Below are positions 1 through 8,657 of a stretch of 64,000 bases of DNA, piece by piece; the first letter of the stretch is position 1; each line of letters opens with the position of its first letter. Position numbers and translations under genes: made by a program. The notes below the pieces were generated by a model, which worked only from the letters and a program-made list of their open reading frames with translations, was not told where the DNA came from and searched no databases. The stretch lies in NCBI RefSeq assembly GCF_036322625.1, contig NZ_AP027266.1:1491001-1555000 (forward strand), in the 5' to 3' direction. This DNA is from Roseicyclus marinus (GTDB lineage: Bacteria; Pseudomonadota; Alphaproteobacteria; Rhodobacterales; Rhodobacteraceae).

Positions 1-24
1 CCCGCCAAGCTGGAGGGCCTCTAG
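1..24 (+). CDS. C-terminal end of an upstream gene (partial, possibly cysS)
   Basis: Reading from the first base gives Pro-Ala-Lys-Leu-Glu-Gly-Leu followed by a TAG stop at 22-24, which reads like the end of a real plus-strand gene. In Rhodobacterales cysteinyl-tRNA synthetase often lies just upstream of cimA and can end in a similar short Pro-Ala-Lys-Leu motif, so cysS is a guess from context. Seven residues cannot identify a family. Confidence 0.35.
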   Translation, partial: PAKLEGL

Positions 25-41
25 ATGTCCGTCACTCATCC

Positions 42-93
42 CGGATTTTCGTACGAAAATCCGCAAAACCTGAATTTTCGTACGAAAATTCAG
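42..93. repeat. Two tandem near-identical palindromes upstream of cimA
   Basis: Two perfect palindromes share the 16-base core ATTTTCGTACGAAAAT. One covers 42-63 (22 bases) and the other 70-93 (24 bases). Their centres are 29 bases apart and the second ends 10 bases before the cimA ATG. The stems are AT-rich in the middle and neither is followed by a T-tract, so they do not look like ordinary terminators. They could be paired operator sites, an RNA hairpin pair in the cimA leader, or a dispersed intergenic repeat. Confidence 0.7.
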
Positions 94-103
94 AGGGTCC
101 ACC

Positions 104-1723
104 ATGCCTGACCGCCTCTATCTCTACGACACCACCCTCCGCGACGGCCAACAAACCCAGGGCGTGCAATTCTCGACCCCTGAAAAGATCCGCATCGCGC
201 AGGCCCTCGACGCGCTCGGCCTCGACCATATCGAAGGCGGCTGGCCCGGCGCGAACCCGACCGACAGCGCCTTTTTCGACGCCGCGCCCGAAACCCGCGC
301 CACGATGACTGCCTTCGGCATGACCAAGCGCGCGGGCCGGTCCGCCGAAAACGACGATGTTCTGGCCGCCGTGCTGAATGCCAATACCCCCGCCGTCTGC
401 CTTGTCGGCAAGACCCATGATTTCCACGTCACCGAGGCGCTCGGCATCACGCTCGACGAAAACCTCGACAACATCCGCGCCTCCATCTCGCATTGCGTGG
501 CCCAGGGGCGCGAGGCGCTCTTCGACGCCGAGCACCTGTTCGACGGCTACAAGGCCAATCCCGATTACGCGCTCGCCTGCCTGCGGGCCGCGCGCGACGC
601 GGGCGCGCGCTGGATCGTGCTCTGCGACACCAATGGCGGCACGCTGCCTGACGATATCGGCCGCATCACGGCCGAGGTGATCGCGGCGGGCATCCCCGGC
701 GACCGGCTCGGCATCCACACCCATAACGACACCGAAACCGCCGTCGCGGGGGCCCTTGCCGCAATCATGGCGGGTGCGCGCCAGATCCAGGGCACGCTCA
801 ACGGTCTGGGCGAGCGCTGTGGCAATGCGAACCTGACCACGCTCATCCCCACGCTTCTTCTGAAAGAACCCTATGCCAGCCGCTTCGAGACGGGCATCAC
901 CCGCGACGGCTTGCGCGGGCTGACCCGGATCAGCCGGATGCTCGACGACATCCTGAACCGTGTGCCCATGCGGCAGGCTCCCTACGTCGGCGCCTCGGCC
1001 TTTGCGCACAAGGCGGGGCTGCATGCCTCGGCCATCGTCAAGAACCCCGCCACCTACGAACACATCGACCCCGCGATGGTGGGCAATGCGCGCATCATCC
1101 CGATGTCGAACCAGGCGGGGCAGTCGAACCTGCGCCAGCGGCTCTCCGACATGGGCCTCGACGTGCCGCGTGACCATCCGGCCCTTCCCGCCATCCTCGA
1201 AGAGATCAAGGCCCGCGAGGATCAGGGCTATTCCTACGACACCGCGCAGGCGAGCTTCGAACTGCTTGCCCGCCGGGCGCTTGGCGACATGCCCCGGTTC
1301 TTCGAGGTCAAGCGCTACAAGGTCACCGTCGAACGCCGCAAGAACAAGTATGACCGCATGGTCAGCCTCTCCGAAGCGGTGGTGGTGGTGAAGATCGGCG
1401 AGGACAAGATGCTCTCGGTCTCCGAATCCATGGACGAGGCGGGCACCGATCGCGGCCCCGTCAACGCGCTGGCCAAGGCCTTGGCCAAGGATCTCGGCCC
1501 CTATCAGCGCTATATCGACGACATCCGCCTTGTCGATTTCAAGGTCCGCATCACCCAAGGCGGGACCGAGGCCGTGACCCGCGTCATCATCGACAGCGAG
1601 GATGGCACCGGGCGGCGCTGGTCGACCGTGGGCGTCTCGGCCAATATCGTCGATGCGAGCTTCGAGGCGCTGATCGATGCCGTGATGTGGAAACTGGTCC
1701 GTGACGGGGCACCCGCGACATGA
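104..1723 (+). CDS. cimA: (R)-citramalate synthase
   Basis: Condenses pyruvate and acetyl-CoA to citramalate, the first step of the pyruvate route to 2-oxobutyrate and isoleucine; cytoplasmic. The protein is 539 aa, normal for the long CimA type. It has the HMGL-like TIM barrel with the DTTLRDGQQT metal/substrate motif near residues 9-18, the HTHND motif with His205 and His207, and a GLGERCGNANL segment. The last ~130 residues match the LeuA-type allosteric domain, suggesting feedback control by isoleucine. The ATG is preceded by an AGAGGG ribosome site. The stop overlaps the start of the methyltransferase gene (ATGA). Homocitrate or isopropylmalate synthase is the alternative, but the length and first motif favour CimA. 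Confidence 0.9.
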   Translation: MPDRLYLYDTTLRDGQQTQGVQFSTPEKIRIAQALDALGLDHIEGGWPGANPTDSAFFDAAPETRATMTAFGMTKRAGRSAENDDVLAAVLNANTPAVCLVGKTHDFHVTEALGITLDENLDNIRASISHCVAQGREALFDAEHLFDGYKANPDYALACLRAARDAGARWIVLCDTNGGTLPDDIGRITAEVIAAGIPGDRLGIHTHNDTETAVAGALAAIMAGARQIQGTLNGLGERCGNANLTTLIPTLLLKEPYASRFETGITRDGLRGLTRISRMLDDILNRVPMRQAPYVGASAFAHKAGLHASAIVKNPATYEHIDPAMVGNARIIPMSNQAGQSNLRQRLSDMGLDVPRDHPALPAILEEIKAREDQGYSYDTAQASFELLARRALGDMPRFFEVKRYKVTVERRKNKYDRMVSLSEAVVVVKIGEDKMLSVSESMDEAGTDRGPVNALAKALAKDLGPYQRYIDDIRLVDFKVRITQGGTEAVTRVIIDSEDGTGRRWSTVGVSANIVDASFEALIDAVMWKLVRDGAPAT

Positions 1724-2442
1724 GCGATCGGCCGGATGACGCCTTTTTCACCCTCCATGCCGACCTGCCGCGCGAGGGGCCGGGGGAAACCGCCGATGTG
1801 GCCTGGGCCGCCGAGACGGCGGGCCTGCGCCCCGATGCGCGCATCCTCGATGCGGCCTCCGGTCCCGGCGGCGATATCGGGGCGCTGTTGCGCGCGGCCC
1901 CCACGGGCCATGTGACCGCCATCGACCTCCACGCTCCGTTCATCGAGGCGGCGCGCGCCCGCTGGGGGGCGGACCCGCGCGTCACGCTGATGACAGGCGA
2001 CATGACCGAACCAAGCGGCCCCTTCGATTTCATCTGGTGCGCGGGCGCGGTCTATTTCCTCGGGATCGAGGCCGCCCTCACGGCATGGGCCCCGCGCCTT
2101 GCCCCCGGCGGCGTCATCGCCTTTTCCGAACCCTGTCTCTTCACCGATACCCCCACCGACGGCGCCATCGCCTTTTGGGAGGGCTACGCGCGTCTCACCG
2201 ATGCGGCCGGCATCGCGGCACAGGCCACGGCGGCGGGGTATGAAACGCTCGCCACGCGGGCCATCGGCGATATCGGCTGGGAAAGCTATTTCCGCCCGAT
2301 GGAGGCGCGCATCGCCAAATTGCGCCCCGGCGCGGATGCGGCGCTTGCCGCCGTTCTGGATCAGGCCGAGGCGGAAGTCGCGCTCTGGCGCGCCCATCGC
2401 GCCGAAACCGGCTATCTCCTGTCGCTGGTGCGCCCGGCATGA
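1720..2442 (+). CDS. Class I SAM-dependent methyltransferase, substrate unknown
   Basis: A 240-aa protein with a Rossmann-type SAM-binding fold. Motif I reads DAASGPGGDIG at about residues 44-54, followed by an acidic strand end (TAIDLHAPF) and an MTGDMTE segment typical of motif III. No domain identifies the acceptor. The gene overlaps cimA and the following squalene/phytoene-synthase-like gene by 4 bases each (ATGA), so the three are probably co-translated. Family membership is clear; the substrate is not. Confidence 0.8.
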   Translation: MSDRPDDAFFTLHADLPREGPGETADVAWAAETAGLRPDARILDAASGPGGDIGALLRAAPTGHVTAIDLHAPFIEAARARWGADPRVTLMTGDMTEPSGPFDFIWCAGAVYFLGIEAALTAWAPRLAPGGVIAFSEPCLFTDTPTDGAIAFWEGYARLTDAAGIAAQATAAGYETLATRAIGDIGWESYFRPMEARIAKLRPGADAALAAVLDQAEAEVALWRAHRAETGYLLSLVRPA

Positions 2443-3209
2443 GCCTTCAGGCCTGCGCAGAGCTTGTCGCGCGCGGCGATCCCGACCGCTTCCGCGCGGC
2501 CATGGCTTCCCCCTTGGCCGCGCGGCAGATCCTGTTCCCGCTCTACGCCTTCAACATCGAGGTGAGCCGCGCCCCTTGGGTCACCGACGAGCCGCTCATC
2601 GCCGAAATGCGCCTGCAATTCTGGCGCGACGTGGTGGAGGAAATCGCCGCCGGCAAAACGACCCGCGCGCATGAGGTGGCCCAACCCTTGGCCGCGGCCA
2701 TCCCCGCCGATCTGATCGGCCCGCTCGATGCGCTGGTCGCCGCCCGCCGCTGGGACATCCACAAGGACCCGTTCGAGGACCGCGCGGCCTTCGACGCCTA
2801 TATCGCCGACACATCCGCGCCCCTTGTGACCGTCGCCGCCCGCGCGCTCGGCGCGGGGGCAGGGGCCGAACCGATCCTGCAAGACGCCGCGTGGGCCTAT
2901 GGCCTTGCCGCTTTCCTGCGCGCCATCCCCGCGCTCGAGGCCGCAGGCCGCGTGCCGTTGGTCGAGGGCACGCCCGATGCCCTGCGCGCCCTTGCCCAAG
3001 AGGGTCTTGCGCGCCTTGCCCGGGCCCGCGCCGGACGGGCCATGGTGGCACGCCACGCCCTGCCTGCGCTCTATGCCGGATGGCGGGCCGAACCCACGCT
3101 CAAGGCCGCGCTCGCCGATCCGCGCCTCGTCGCATCCGGGCAATTGCCGGGGGCGGGTCTGCGCGACAGCCTGCGCCTTGCGCGGCTTGCCGCGACCGGG
3201 CGCTGGTAG
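2439..3209 (+). CDS. Squalene/phytoene synthase-like protein (NDUFAF6 type)
   Basis: A 256-aa protein of the trans-isoprenyl synthase fold family. The N-terminal part (ILFPLYAFN, then the LQFWRDVVEEI helix) aligns with the first aspartate-region helices of phytoene synthases. The second Asp-rich motif of true synthases is replaced by an uncharged FLRAIPALEAAGR stretch, so head-to-head prenyl condensation is unlikely. This pattern matches the mitochondrial complex I assembly factor NDUFAF6 and its alphaproteobacterial relatives, so a respiratory-complex assembly role is possible but inferred. It is coupled by a 4-base overlap to the methyltransferase. Confidence 0.7.
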   Translation: MSLQACAELVARGDPDRFRAAMASPLAARQILFPLYAFNIEVSRAPWVTDEPLIAEMRLQFWRDVVEEIAAGKTTRAHEVAQPLAAAIPADLIGPLDALVAARRWDIHKDPFEDRAAFDAYIADTSAPLVTVAARALGAGAGAEPILQDAAWAYGLAAFLRAIPALEAAGRVPLVEGTPDALRALAQEGLARLARARAGRAMVARHALPALYAGWRAEPTLKAALADPRLVASGQLPGAGLRDSLRLARLAATGRW

Positions 3210-3215
3210 GGGCGA

Positions 3216-4460
3216 TCAGGCCGCCAGCGCATCCTTGGGGCGCAGCGCCAGCCAGATCAGCGCCGCACCTGCCAGGATCAGGAAGGGCAGCATGGCAAGG
3301 TTCACTGCCGTCCAGCCCTGCTGCACGTCATCGCCAAAGCTCATCATCAATCCCGACGACAGCGAGGCAAAGGTGACGCAGCCAAAGACGAGGAAATCGT
3401 TCAACCCCTGAACGCGGCCCCGTTCCTCGGGCGTATGGGCCTGCGTCAGCATCGCGGTGGCCCCGATGAAGCCGAAATTCCAGCCCACGCCCAACAAAAC
3501 GAGCGCGACGAAGAATTGCGTCAGCTCCACCCCGCTCAAGGCGACACCACCCGCCAGCGCCAGCAGCACAAGGCCTATGGCCACGATCCGCATCGCGCCA
3601 AAGCGCGCGATCAGGTGCCCGGTGAAGAACGAGGGCGCGAACATCGCGATCACATGGGCCGACACGATGTCGGCGGCATTGCCGGTGGTGAAGCCGCAGC
3701 CCACGACCGCCAAGGGGGTCGAGGTCATCAAGAGGTTCATCAGCGCGTAGGACACCATCCCGCAGATGACCGCGACCGCGATCCTGGGATCGCGCAGCAA
3801 TTCCATCCGCGTCCGCCCCGTCGCAGCCCCCGGCGCGGGCGGCGCGGGTTTCGGGACATCGAGAAAGGCAAACAGGATCGAACCGCCAAGGTTCAGCACC
3901 ACGACCGCCATATAGGCCCCGACAAAGGGCACCACCGTCGCATCCACCGTCAGCTTGACCAGCTGCGGCCCGATCAAGGCCGACATCAGGCCACCGGCCA
4001 TCACATAGGAAATCGCCTTGGGCCGGAACGCGGGGCTTGCCGTATCGGCAGCGGCAAAGCGGTAAAAGCCCTGCGCCGACATGTAGATTCCGGTCAGGTA
4101 GGAGCCGAAAAGAAACAGCGCGAAACTGTCGATCCACAGCCCATAGCCCGCCGTCGCGGCCCCGATGGCGCCCCCAAGCGATCCGGCCAGAAACCCTGCG
4201 CGCCGCCCGTACCGCTGCATCAGCGCCGACAGCCATGGCGCCGTGGTCATCGAGCCGAACACGATCAGCGATATCGGGATCGTGGCCAGCGCAGGCGCGG
4301 GCGCGATCATCAGCCCGGCAAGCCCGCCCACGGTAAAGATCAGCGGCATCTGGCTGCCCAGAATGGCCTGCGCCATGACCAGCACCGCGACATTGCGCCG
4401 GGCACGGGCATCGTCATGCGGGGCAGGGGTCGGGGCGATGGGCGCTGATCTATCCGTCAT
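3216..4460 (-). CDS. Major facilitator superfamily transporter
   Basis: A 414-aa inner-membrane protein with about 12 hydrophobic segments. An RYGRRAG-type loop lies between the second and third helices, matching the MFS A-motif region. A longer hydrophilic stretch near residue 200 (KPAPPAPGAATG) fits the central loop between the two six-helix halves. The cargo cannot be read from sequence. It is convergent with the squalene-synthase-like gene (6-base gap) and divergent from ctaA. A small-molecule exporter or an uptake porter are both possible. Confidence 0.8.
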   Translation of the reverse strand: MTDRSAPIAPTPAPHDDARARRNVAVLVMAQAILGSQMPLIFTVGGLAGLMIAPAPALATIPISLIVFGSMTTAPWLSALMQRYGRRAGFLAGSLGGAIGAATAGYGLWIDSFALFLFGSYLTGIYMSAQGFYRFAAADTASPAFRPKAISYVMAGGLMSALIGPQLVKLTVDATVVPFVGAYMAVVVLNLGGSILFAFLDVPKPAPPAPGAATGRTRMELLRDPRIAVAVICGMVSYALMNLLMTSTPLAVVGCGFTTGNAADIVSAHVIAMFAPSFFTGHLIARFGAMRIVAIGLVLLALAGGVALSGVELTQFFVALVLLGVGWNFGFIGATAMLTQAHTPEERGRVQGLNDFLVFGCVTFASLSSGLMMSFGDDVQQGWTAVNLAMLPFLILAGAALIWLALRPKDALAA

Positions 4461-4612
4461 GCCATTGCGGTAGCCGGAATTCCCCGTGCCGTCCAGCAGC
4501 GCCGATGCCGCGCAGGGTGCGGCGATTTCCGCCTCGGGGCAGGATGACGCGGTCGCTTGAAGGGGGGGGCAGGGCGCGATAGGTCTTTGGCCCGAAACAG
4601 GAGGGACCGCTC

Positions 4613-5755
4613 ATGGCCAAGTCGCGCAGCATCTTCGAGGAGGTCACCGAGACGCAGAAACCCGCCGCCACACCCGGCGGCGTGACGCGCGACCACGCCA
4701 AGGCCCGCCGCCGCGTGCGGATCTGGCTGATCATGCTCTTCTCGCTCGTCGTGACCATGATCGCCGTGGGCGGGCTGACGCGTCTGACCGATTCCGGCCT
4801 GTCGATCACGGAATGGGCCCCGCTTTCGGGCGCAATCCCGCCCCTGTCGGCGGAGGAATGGCAGGCCGAATTCGACGCCTACCGCCAGATCCCCGAATAC
4901 CAGTTGCAGAACCGCGGCATGAGCATGGCCGAATTCAAGGTGATCTACTGGTGGGAATGGGGTCACCGCCAGCTTGGCCGGGTCATCGGCCTTGTCTGGG
5001 CACTTGGCTTTTTCGGCCTCTTGCTCACCCGCAACATCCCGCCCGGCTGGACCGGTCGTCTGTTCCTTCTGGGCGTGCTCGGTGGCACCCAAGGGGCCAT
5101 CGGCTGGTGGATGGTCCATTCCGGCCTGCAAGAAGGGATGCTCGATGTCGCCTCCTACAGGCTGGCCACGCATCTGGGCCTTGCCTTCCTCATCCTCGGG
5201 CTCATCGCCTGGTACCTGATGAAACTCGGCCGCGAAGAGGCGCTCCTGATGCAGGCCCGCCGCGATGGCGACCGCAAGCTCAAGGGGATGGCGACGGGTC
5301 TCTTGCATCTCTCCTTCGTCCAGATCCTGATCGGCGCGCTGGTGGCGGGCATCGATGCGGGGCGCAATTACATCGACTGGCCGCTGATGGCCGGGGGCTT
5401 TCTGCCGCCGAATTTCTGGGTCTCGGAACTTGGTTTCCGAAACCTTTTCGAGAATGACGGCACGGTACAATTCATTCACAGAATGGTCGGTTATGTTATC
5501 CTTTTGTTAGCAATCGGCGCGTGGTTTGCCGCCCGCCGCAATGCGCGCGTGGCGACCCGCCGGGCCTTCGACTGGGTGCTCGTCGCGATCTTCGGCCAGA
5601 TCGTTCTGGGCATCGTCACGGTCATGCATTCCTCGCCCTGGTATATCGCGATCTGGCACCAGCTGGGCGCGGTCGCGGTCCTGACGCTTGTTCTGCGGGC
5701 GCGCTTCCTGTCGATCTATCCGCTGCCGCAATCGGTCAAGGCGTTGAAATCATGA
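4613..5755 (+). CDS. ctaA: Heme A synthase (COX15/CtaA family)
   Basis: Converts heme O to heme A for aa3-type cytochrome oxidase at the inner membrane. The 380-aa length fits the alphaproteobacterial/mitochondrial COX15 type. Eight membrane segments can be traced. Conserved heme-contact histidines sit in WWEWGHRQLGR (near residue 120), THLGLAF, FIHRMVGY and IWHQLGA. A strong AGGAGGG ribosome site precedes the ATG. The stop overlaps the M32 carboxypeptidase start (ATGA). Its presence implies aerobic respiration with an aa3 oxidase. Confidence 0.93.
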   Translation: MAKSRSIFEEVTETQKPAATPGGVTRDHAKARRRVRIWLIMLFSLVVTMIAVGGLTRLTDSGLSITEWAPLSGAIPPLSAEEWQAEFDAYRQIPEYQLQNRGMSMAEFKVIYWWEWGHRQLGRVIGLVWALGFFGLLLTRNIPPGWTGRLFLLGVLGGTQGAIGWWMVHSGLQEGMLDVASYRLATHLGLAFLILGLIAWYLMKLGREEALLMQARRDGDRKLKGMATGLLHLSFVQILIGALVAGIDAGRNYIDWPLMAGGFLPPNFWVSELGFRNLFENDGTVQFIHRMVGYVILLLAIGAWFAARRNARVATRRAFDWVLVAIFGQIVLGIVTVMHSSPWYIAIWHQLGAVAVLTLVLRARFLSIYPLPQSVKALKS

Positions 5756-7221
5756 GCGCACTTGCCGAGCTCTTGGCCTTCCAGCGCGAGACGGAGGCGC
5801 TGGCGCAGGTCATGGGGCGACTTGGCTGGGACCAGGAAACCATGATGCCGCGCGGGGCCGCTGATCAGCGCGGCGATGAAATGGCCGCCCTCGAAAGCGT
5901 GCTGCATGCCCGCCGCACCGACCCCAAGCTCGGCGATTGGCTGGCCAAGGCGCAAGCCGAAACCGAGGCCGAGCACGCACAATTGCGTTTGATTTCGCGC
6001 AGTTACGACCGCACGCGCAAGGTTCCGGCCCGCCTCGCCGCCGAGATCGCGCGCGTCACCTCCGTCGCTCAAGGCAAATGGGCCGAGGCGCGCAAGACCG
6101 AGGATCTGGCCGGTTTCCTGCCGGTTCTGGGTAAGGTCGTGGCGCTTAGGCAAGAGGAAGGGGCGGCGCTGGCCGATGGCGGCGATGCCTATGACGCGCT
6201 TCTCGACGGCTATGAACCCGACCTGACCGGCGACGAAATCGCGTCTCTTTTCAAGGCGATGCGCCCCCGTATCGTGGCCTTGCGCGAGAGGGTCATGGCA
6301 GCCCCGCCGGCGCCCGAACTGACCGGGCATTTCCCGAAAGCGGCGCAACTGGCCCTGTCGGCCGAGATCGCCCAGGCCTTTGGCTATGACCTTGCGCGCG
6401 GGCGGATCGACGAGGCGGTCCATCCCTTTTCATCCGGCTCCTTCAACGATGTGCGCATCACCACGCGGGTGGATGAAACCGATCCGCTCGGCGCGCTCTA
6501 TTCCACGATCCACGAGGTAGGCCACGCGGGCTACGAGCAGAATATCGATCAATCCCATGGGCTTACGGTTCTGGGGCAGGGCGTGTCCATGGGCGTGCAC
6601 GAAAGCCAGAGCCGGATCTACGAGAACCAGCTCGCGCGCTCGTCCGCCTTTTGTCATTGGCTTTACGGACGGATGGTGGACCGTTTCGGCCCGCTCTCCG
6701 TCGCGGGCCCCGACGATTTCGCCCGCGCCGTGAACCGGGTGGCATCGGGCTATATCCGGACCGAGGCGGACGAGGTGCATTACAATCTGCACATCATGCT
6801 GCGCTTCGATCTGGAACGCGCGCTGATGCGGGGCGATTTGGCCTTGGGCGACCTGGAGGCGGCTTGGAACGACCGTTTCCTGTCGGATTTCGGGGTTGCG
6901 GTGGACCGCCCCTCGCACGGGATGTTGCAAGATGTGCATTGGCCCGTGGGGCTGTTCGGATATTTCCCGACCTATAGCCTCGGCAATGTCTATGCGGGTT
7001 GCCTGCATGCGGCGCTGCGCGCCGATCTGCCCGCGCTCGACGATGACCTTTCGCGCGGCGATCTGTCTGGCGCGCTTCTTTGGCTGAAGACGCGCGTGCA
7101 GACACATGGCGGCCTGCGCCCGCCGCGCCAGACGATCGAGCATGCCATCGGCGGCCCCGTCGGCGAGGGGCCGCTTCTCGATTACCTCGAGGCGAAATTC
7201 CTCAGCCTTTACAAGGTTTAG
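5752..7221 (+). CDS. Carboxypeptidase M32 (Taq family)
   Basis: A 489-aa zinc metallocarboxypeptidase that releases C-terminal residues from peptides; cytoplasmic. The HEXXH metal motif (HEVGH) starts at residue 254. The family-diagnostic HESQSRIYEN motif, containing the third metal ligand, starts at residue 283. A later IRTEADEVHYNLH block is also typical. The start was placed at the ATG overlapping the ctaA stop rather than at an upstream in-frame codon inside ctaA, because the family N-terminus begins at this position. The 3' end overlaps the convergent M20 gene by four bases. Confidence 0.93.
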   Translation: MSALAELLAFQRETEALAQVMGRLGWDQETMMPRGAADQRGDEMAALESVLHARRTDPKLGDWLAKAQAETEAEHAQLRLISRSYDRTRKVPARLAAEIARVTSVAQGKWAEARKTEDLAGFLPVLGKVVALRQEEGAALADGGDAYDALLDGYEPDLTGDEIASLFKAMRPRIVALRERVMAAPPAPELTGHFPKAAQLALSAEIAQAFGYDLARGRIDEAVHPFSSGSFNDVRITTRVDETDPLGALYSTIHEVGHAGYEQNIDQSHGLTVLGQGVSMGVHESQSRIYENQLARSSAFCHWLYGRMVDRFGPLSVAGPDDFARAVNRVASGYIRTEADEVHYNLHIMLRFDLERALMRGDLALGDLEAAWNDRFLSDFGVAVDRPSHGMLQDVHWPVGLFGYFPTYSLGNVYAGCLHAALRADLPALDDDLSRGDLSGALLWLKTRVQTHGGLRPPRQTIEHAIGGPVGEGPLLDYLEAKFLSLYKV

Positions 7222-8642
7222 GCGGCATCCGGCCGGGGCACGAGCGGCGGCTTGTGGTCGGACGGCATGGGGCAGGTATAGGGCGTCAGCGCCAGTCTTT
7301 GGGCATGTTCTTCCTTGGCCTCGGCCAGCCGCGCCGGATCGCTGATCAGGATTTCGGCGACCCGTCCCATCGCCTTGGCGGCATGGATCATCCCCTTGTG
7401 CGCCGCGCCCGATTTGCCCTGCGCCGTCATCTGCCAGCTGTGGAGCGGCGTGCCGATGGCCGCGGTGGCGACCAGAACCTCGGTCGTCGGCACTTTCCAC
7501 GTCACATCGCCCACATCGGTCGAACCGATCAGCACCTTGCCGTTCGGGCGCATCGGCACGACCCAATCGCACAGCACGGCATCCGACGGCGCCTGGTTCA
7601 CCACCGACCATTCGGCGGCAATGTCGGAGGGGGACAGCGTCGCGCGGATCTTCGCGGCATAGGCGCGGTCGAGGTCATCGAAGGGCACGCCGCCCAGCTC
7701 ATCGAGCGCCTGCTGCATGACCTTGTCCATCGTCAGGTTCTCGAAATGGTTCGAGACGGCGGCGAACATCTGGAATTCAACGGAAGTTTCGGTCATCAGC
7801 GCGGCTCCTTGGGCCACCTTTTTCACCCGTTCGACCAGCGCCAGCATCTCGTGCAGATCGAGCGCGCGGATGGAATAGCGCACGCTGGCGCGCGCCTGCA
7901 CGACATTCGGGGCCTTTCCGCCTGCGTCGAGATAGGCGTAATGGATGCGCGCATCCTGCACCATGTGCTCGCGCAGGTAGTTGACGCCGACCGACATGAG
8001 TTCGACCGCGTCGAGCGCGGACCGCCCCAGATGCGGTTGCGCTGCGGCATGGGCGGCACGGCCCGAAAAATGGAAATCCATCCGTGTATTGGCGAGCGAC
8101 AGGGGGTCATCGACCCGCGTCATGCCGCCCGGATGCCATGTGACGGCGGCATCCACATCGTCGAAGGCCCCGTCGCGCACCATGAAGGTCTTGGCAGCCC
8201 CCCCTTCCTCCGCCGGGCAGCCGTAGTAGCGCACGCGGCCGGGGGTGCCGGTGGCCTCCAGCCAATCCTTGACCGCGCAGGCGGCCAGCATGGCGGCCGA
8301 CCCCAGGAGATTGTGGCCGCAGCCATGGCCCGGCCCGCCGGCCTCCAGCTCCTCGGGGCGGTCGATCCCTGCGACCTGGCTCAAGCCGGGCAGCGCATCG
8401 TATTCGCCCAGGATCGCGATCAGCGGCCCGCCCGTGCCTGCCTCGCCCGTGACGGCGGTGGGGATGCCCGCCACCCCTTCGGTCACGCGAAACCCCTTGG
8501 CGCGCAGCATCGCGGCATGTTCGGCCGAGGACCGGAATTCCCCGTAAAGCGTCTCGGGCATGCCCCAGACGCGGTCGGCAAGGCCCGTCAGATCGTCCTG
8601 GTGGCGCGCGACAAGGCCCGGGATGGCGGAGGTATTTTGCAT
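7218..8642 (-). CDS. M20 amidohydrolase, AbgB-like
   Basis: A 474-aa metal-dependent amidohydrolase of the M20 family, closest in motif pattern to AbgB-type aminoacyl- or aminobenzoyl-glutamate hydrolases. Metal-site motifs are visible as LGEYDALPGLS, GHGCGHNLLG and CPAEEGGAAK in the first 200 residues, with a central dimerisation domain (HPGG followed by a HFSG-RAAHAA region). It is the last gene of the importer operon, 15 bases after the M14 gene. The expected role is release of an amino acid from an N-acyl or peptide-like substrate in the cytoplasm. The exact substrate is unknown. Confidence 0.85.
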   Translation of the reverse strand: MQNTSAIPGLVARHQDDLTGLADRVWGMPETLYGEFRSSAEHAAMLRAKGFRVTEGVAGIPTAVTGEAGTGGPLIAILGEYDALPGLSQVAGIDRPEELEAGGPGHGCGHNLLGSAAMLAACAVKDWLEATGTPGRVRYYGCPAEEGGAAKTFMVRDGAFDDVDAAVTWHPGGMTRVDDPLSLANTRMDFHFSGRAAHAAAQPHLGRSALDAVELMSVGVNYLREHMVQDARIHYAYLDAGGKAPNVVQARASVRYSIRALDLHEMLALVERVKKVAQGAALMTETSVEFQMFAAVSNHFENLTMDKVMQQALDELGGVPFDDLDRAYAAKIRATLSPSDIAAEWSVVNQAPSDAVLCDWVVPMRPNGKVLIGSTDVGDVTWKVPTTEVLVATAAIGTPLHSWQMTAQGKSGAAHKGMIHAAKAMGRVAEILISDPARLAEAKEEHAQRLALTPYTCPMPSDHKPPLVPRPDAA

Positions 8643-8657
8643 GATATTCCTTTTGTC

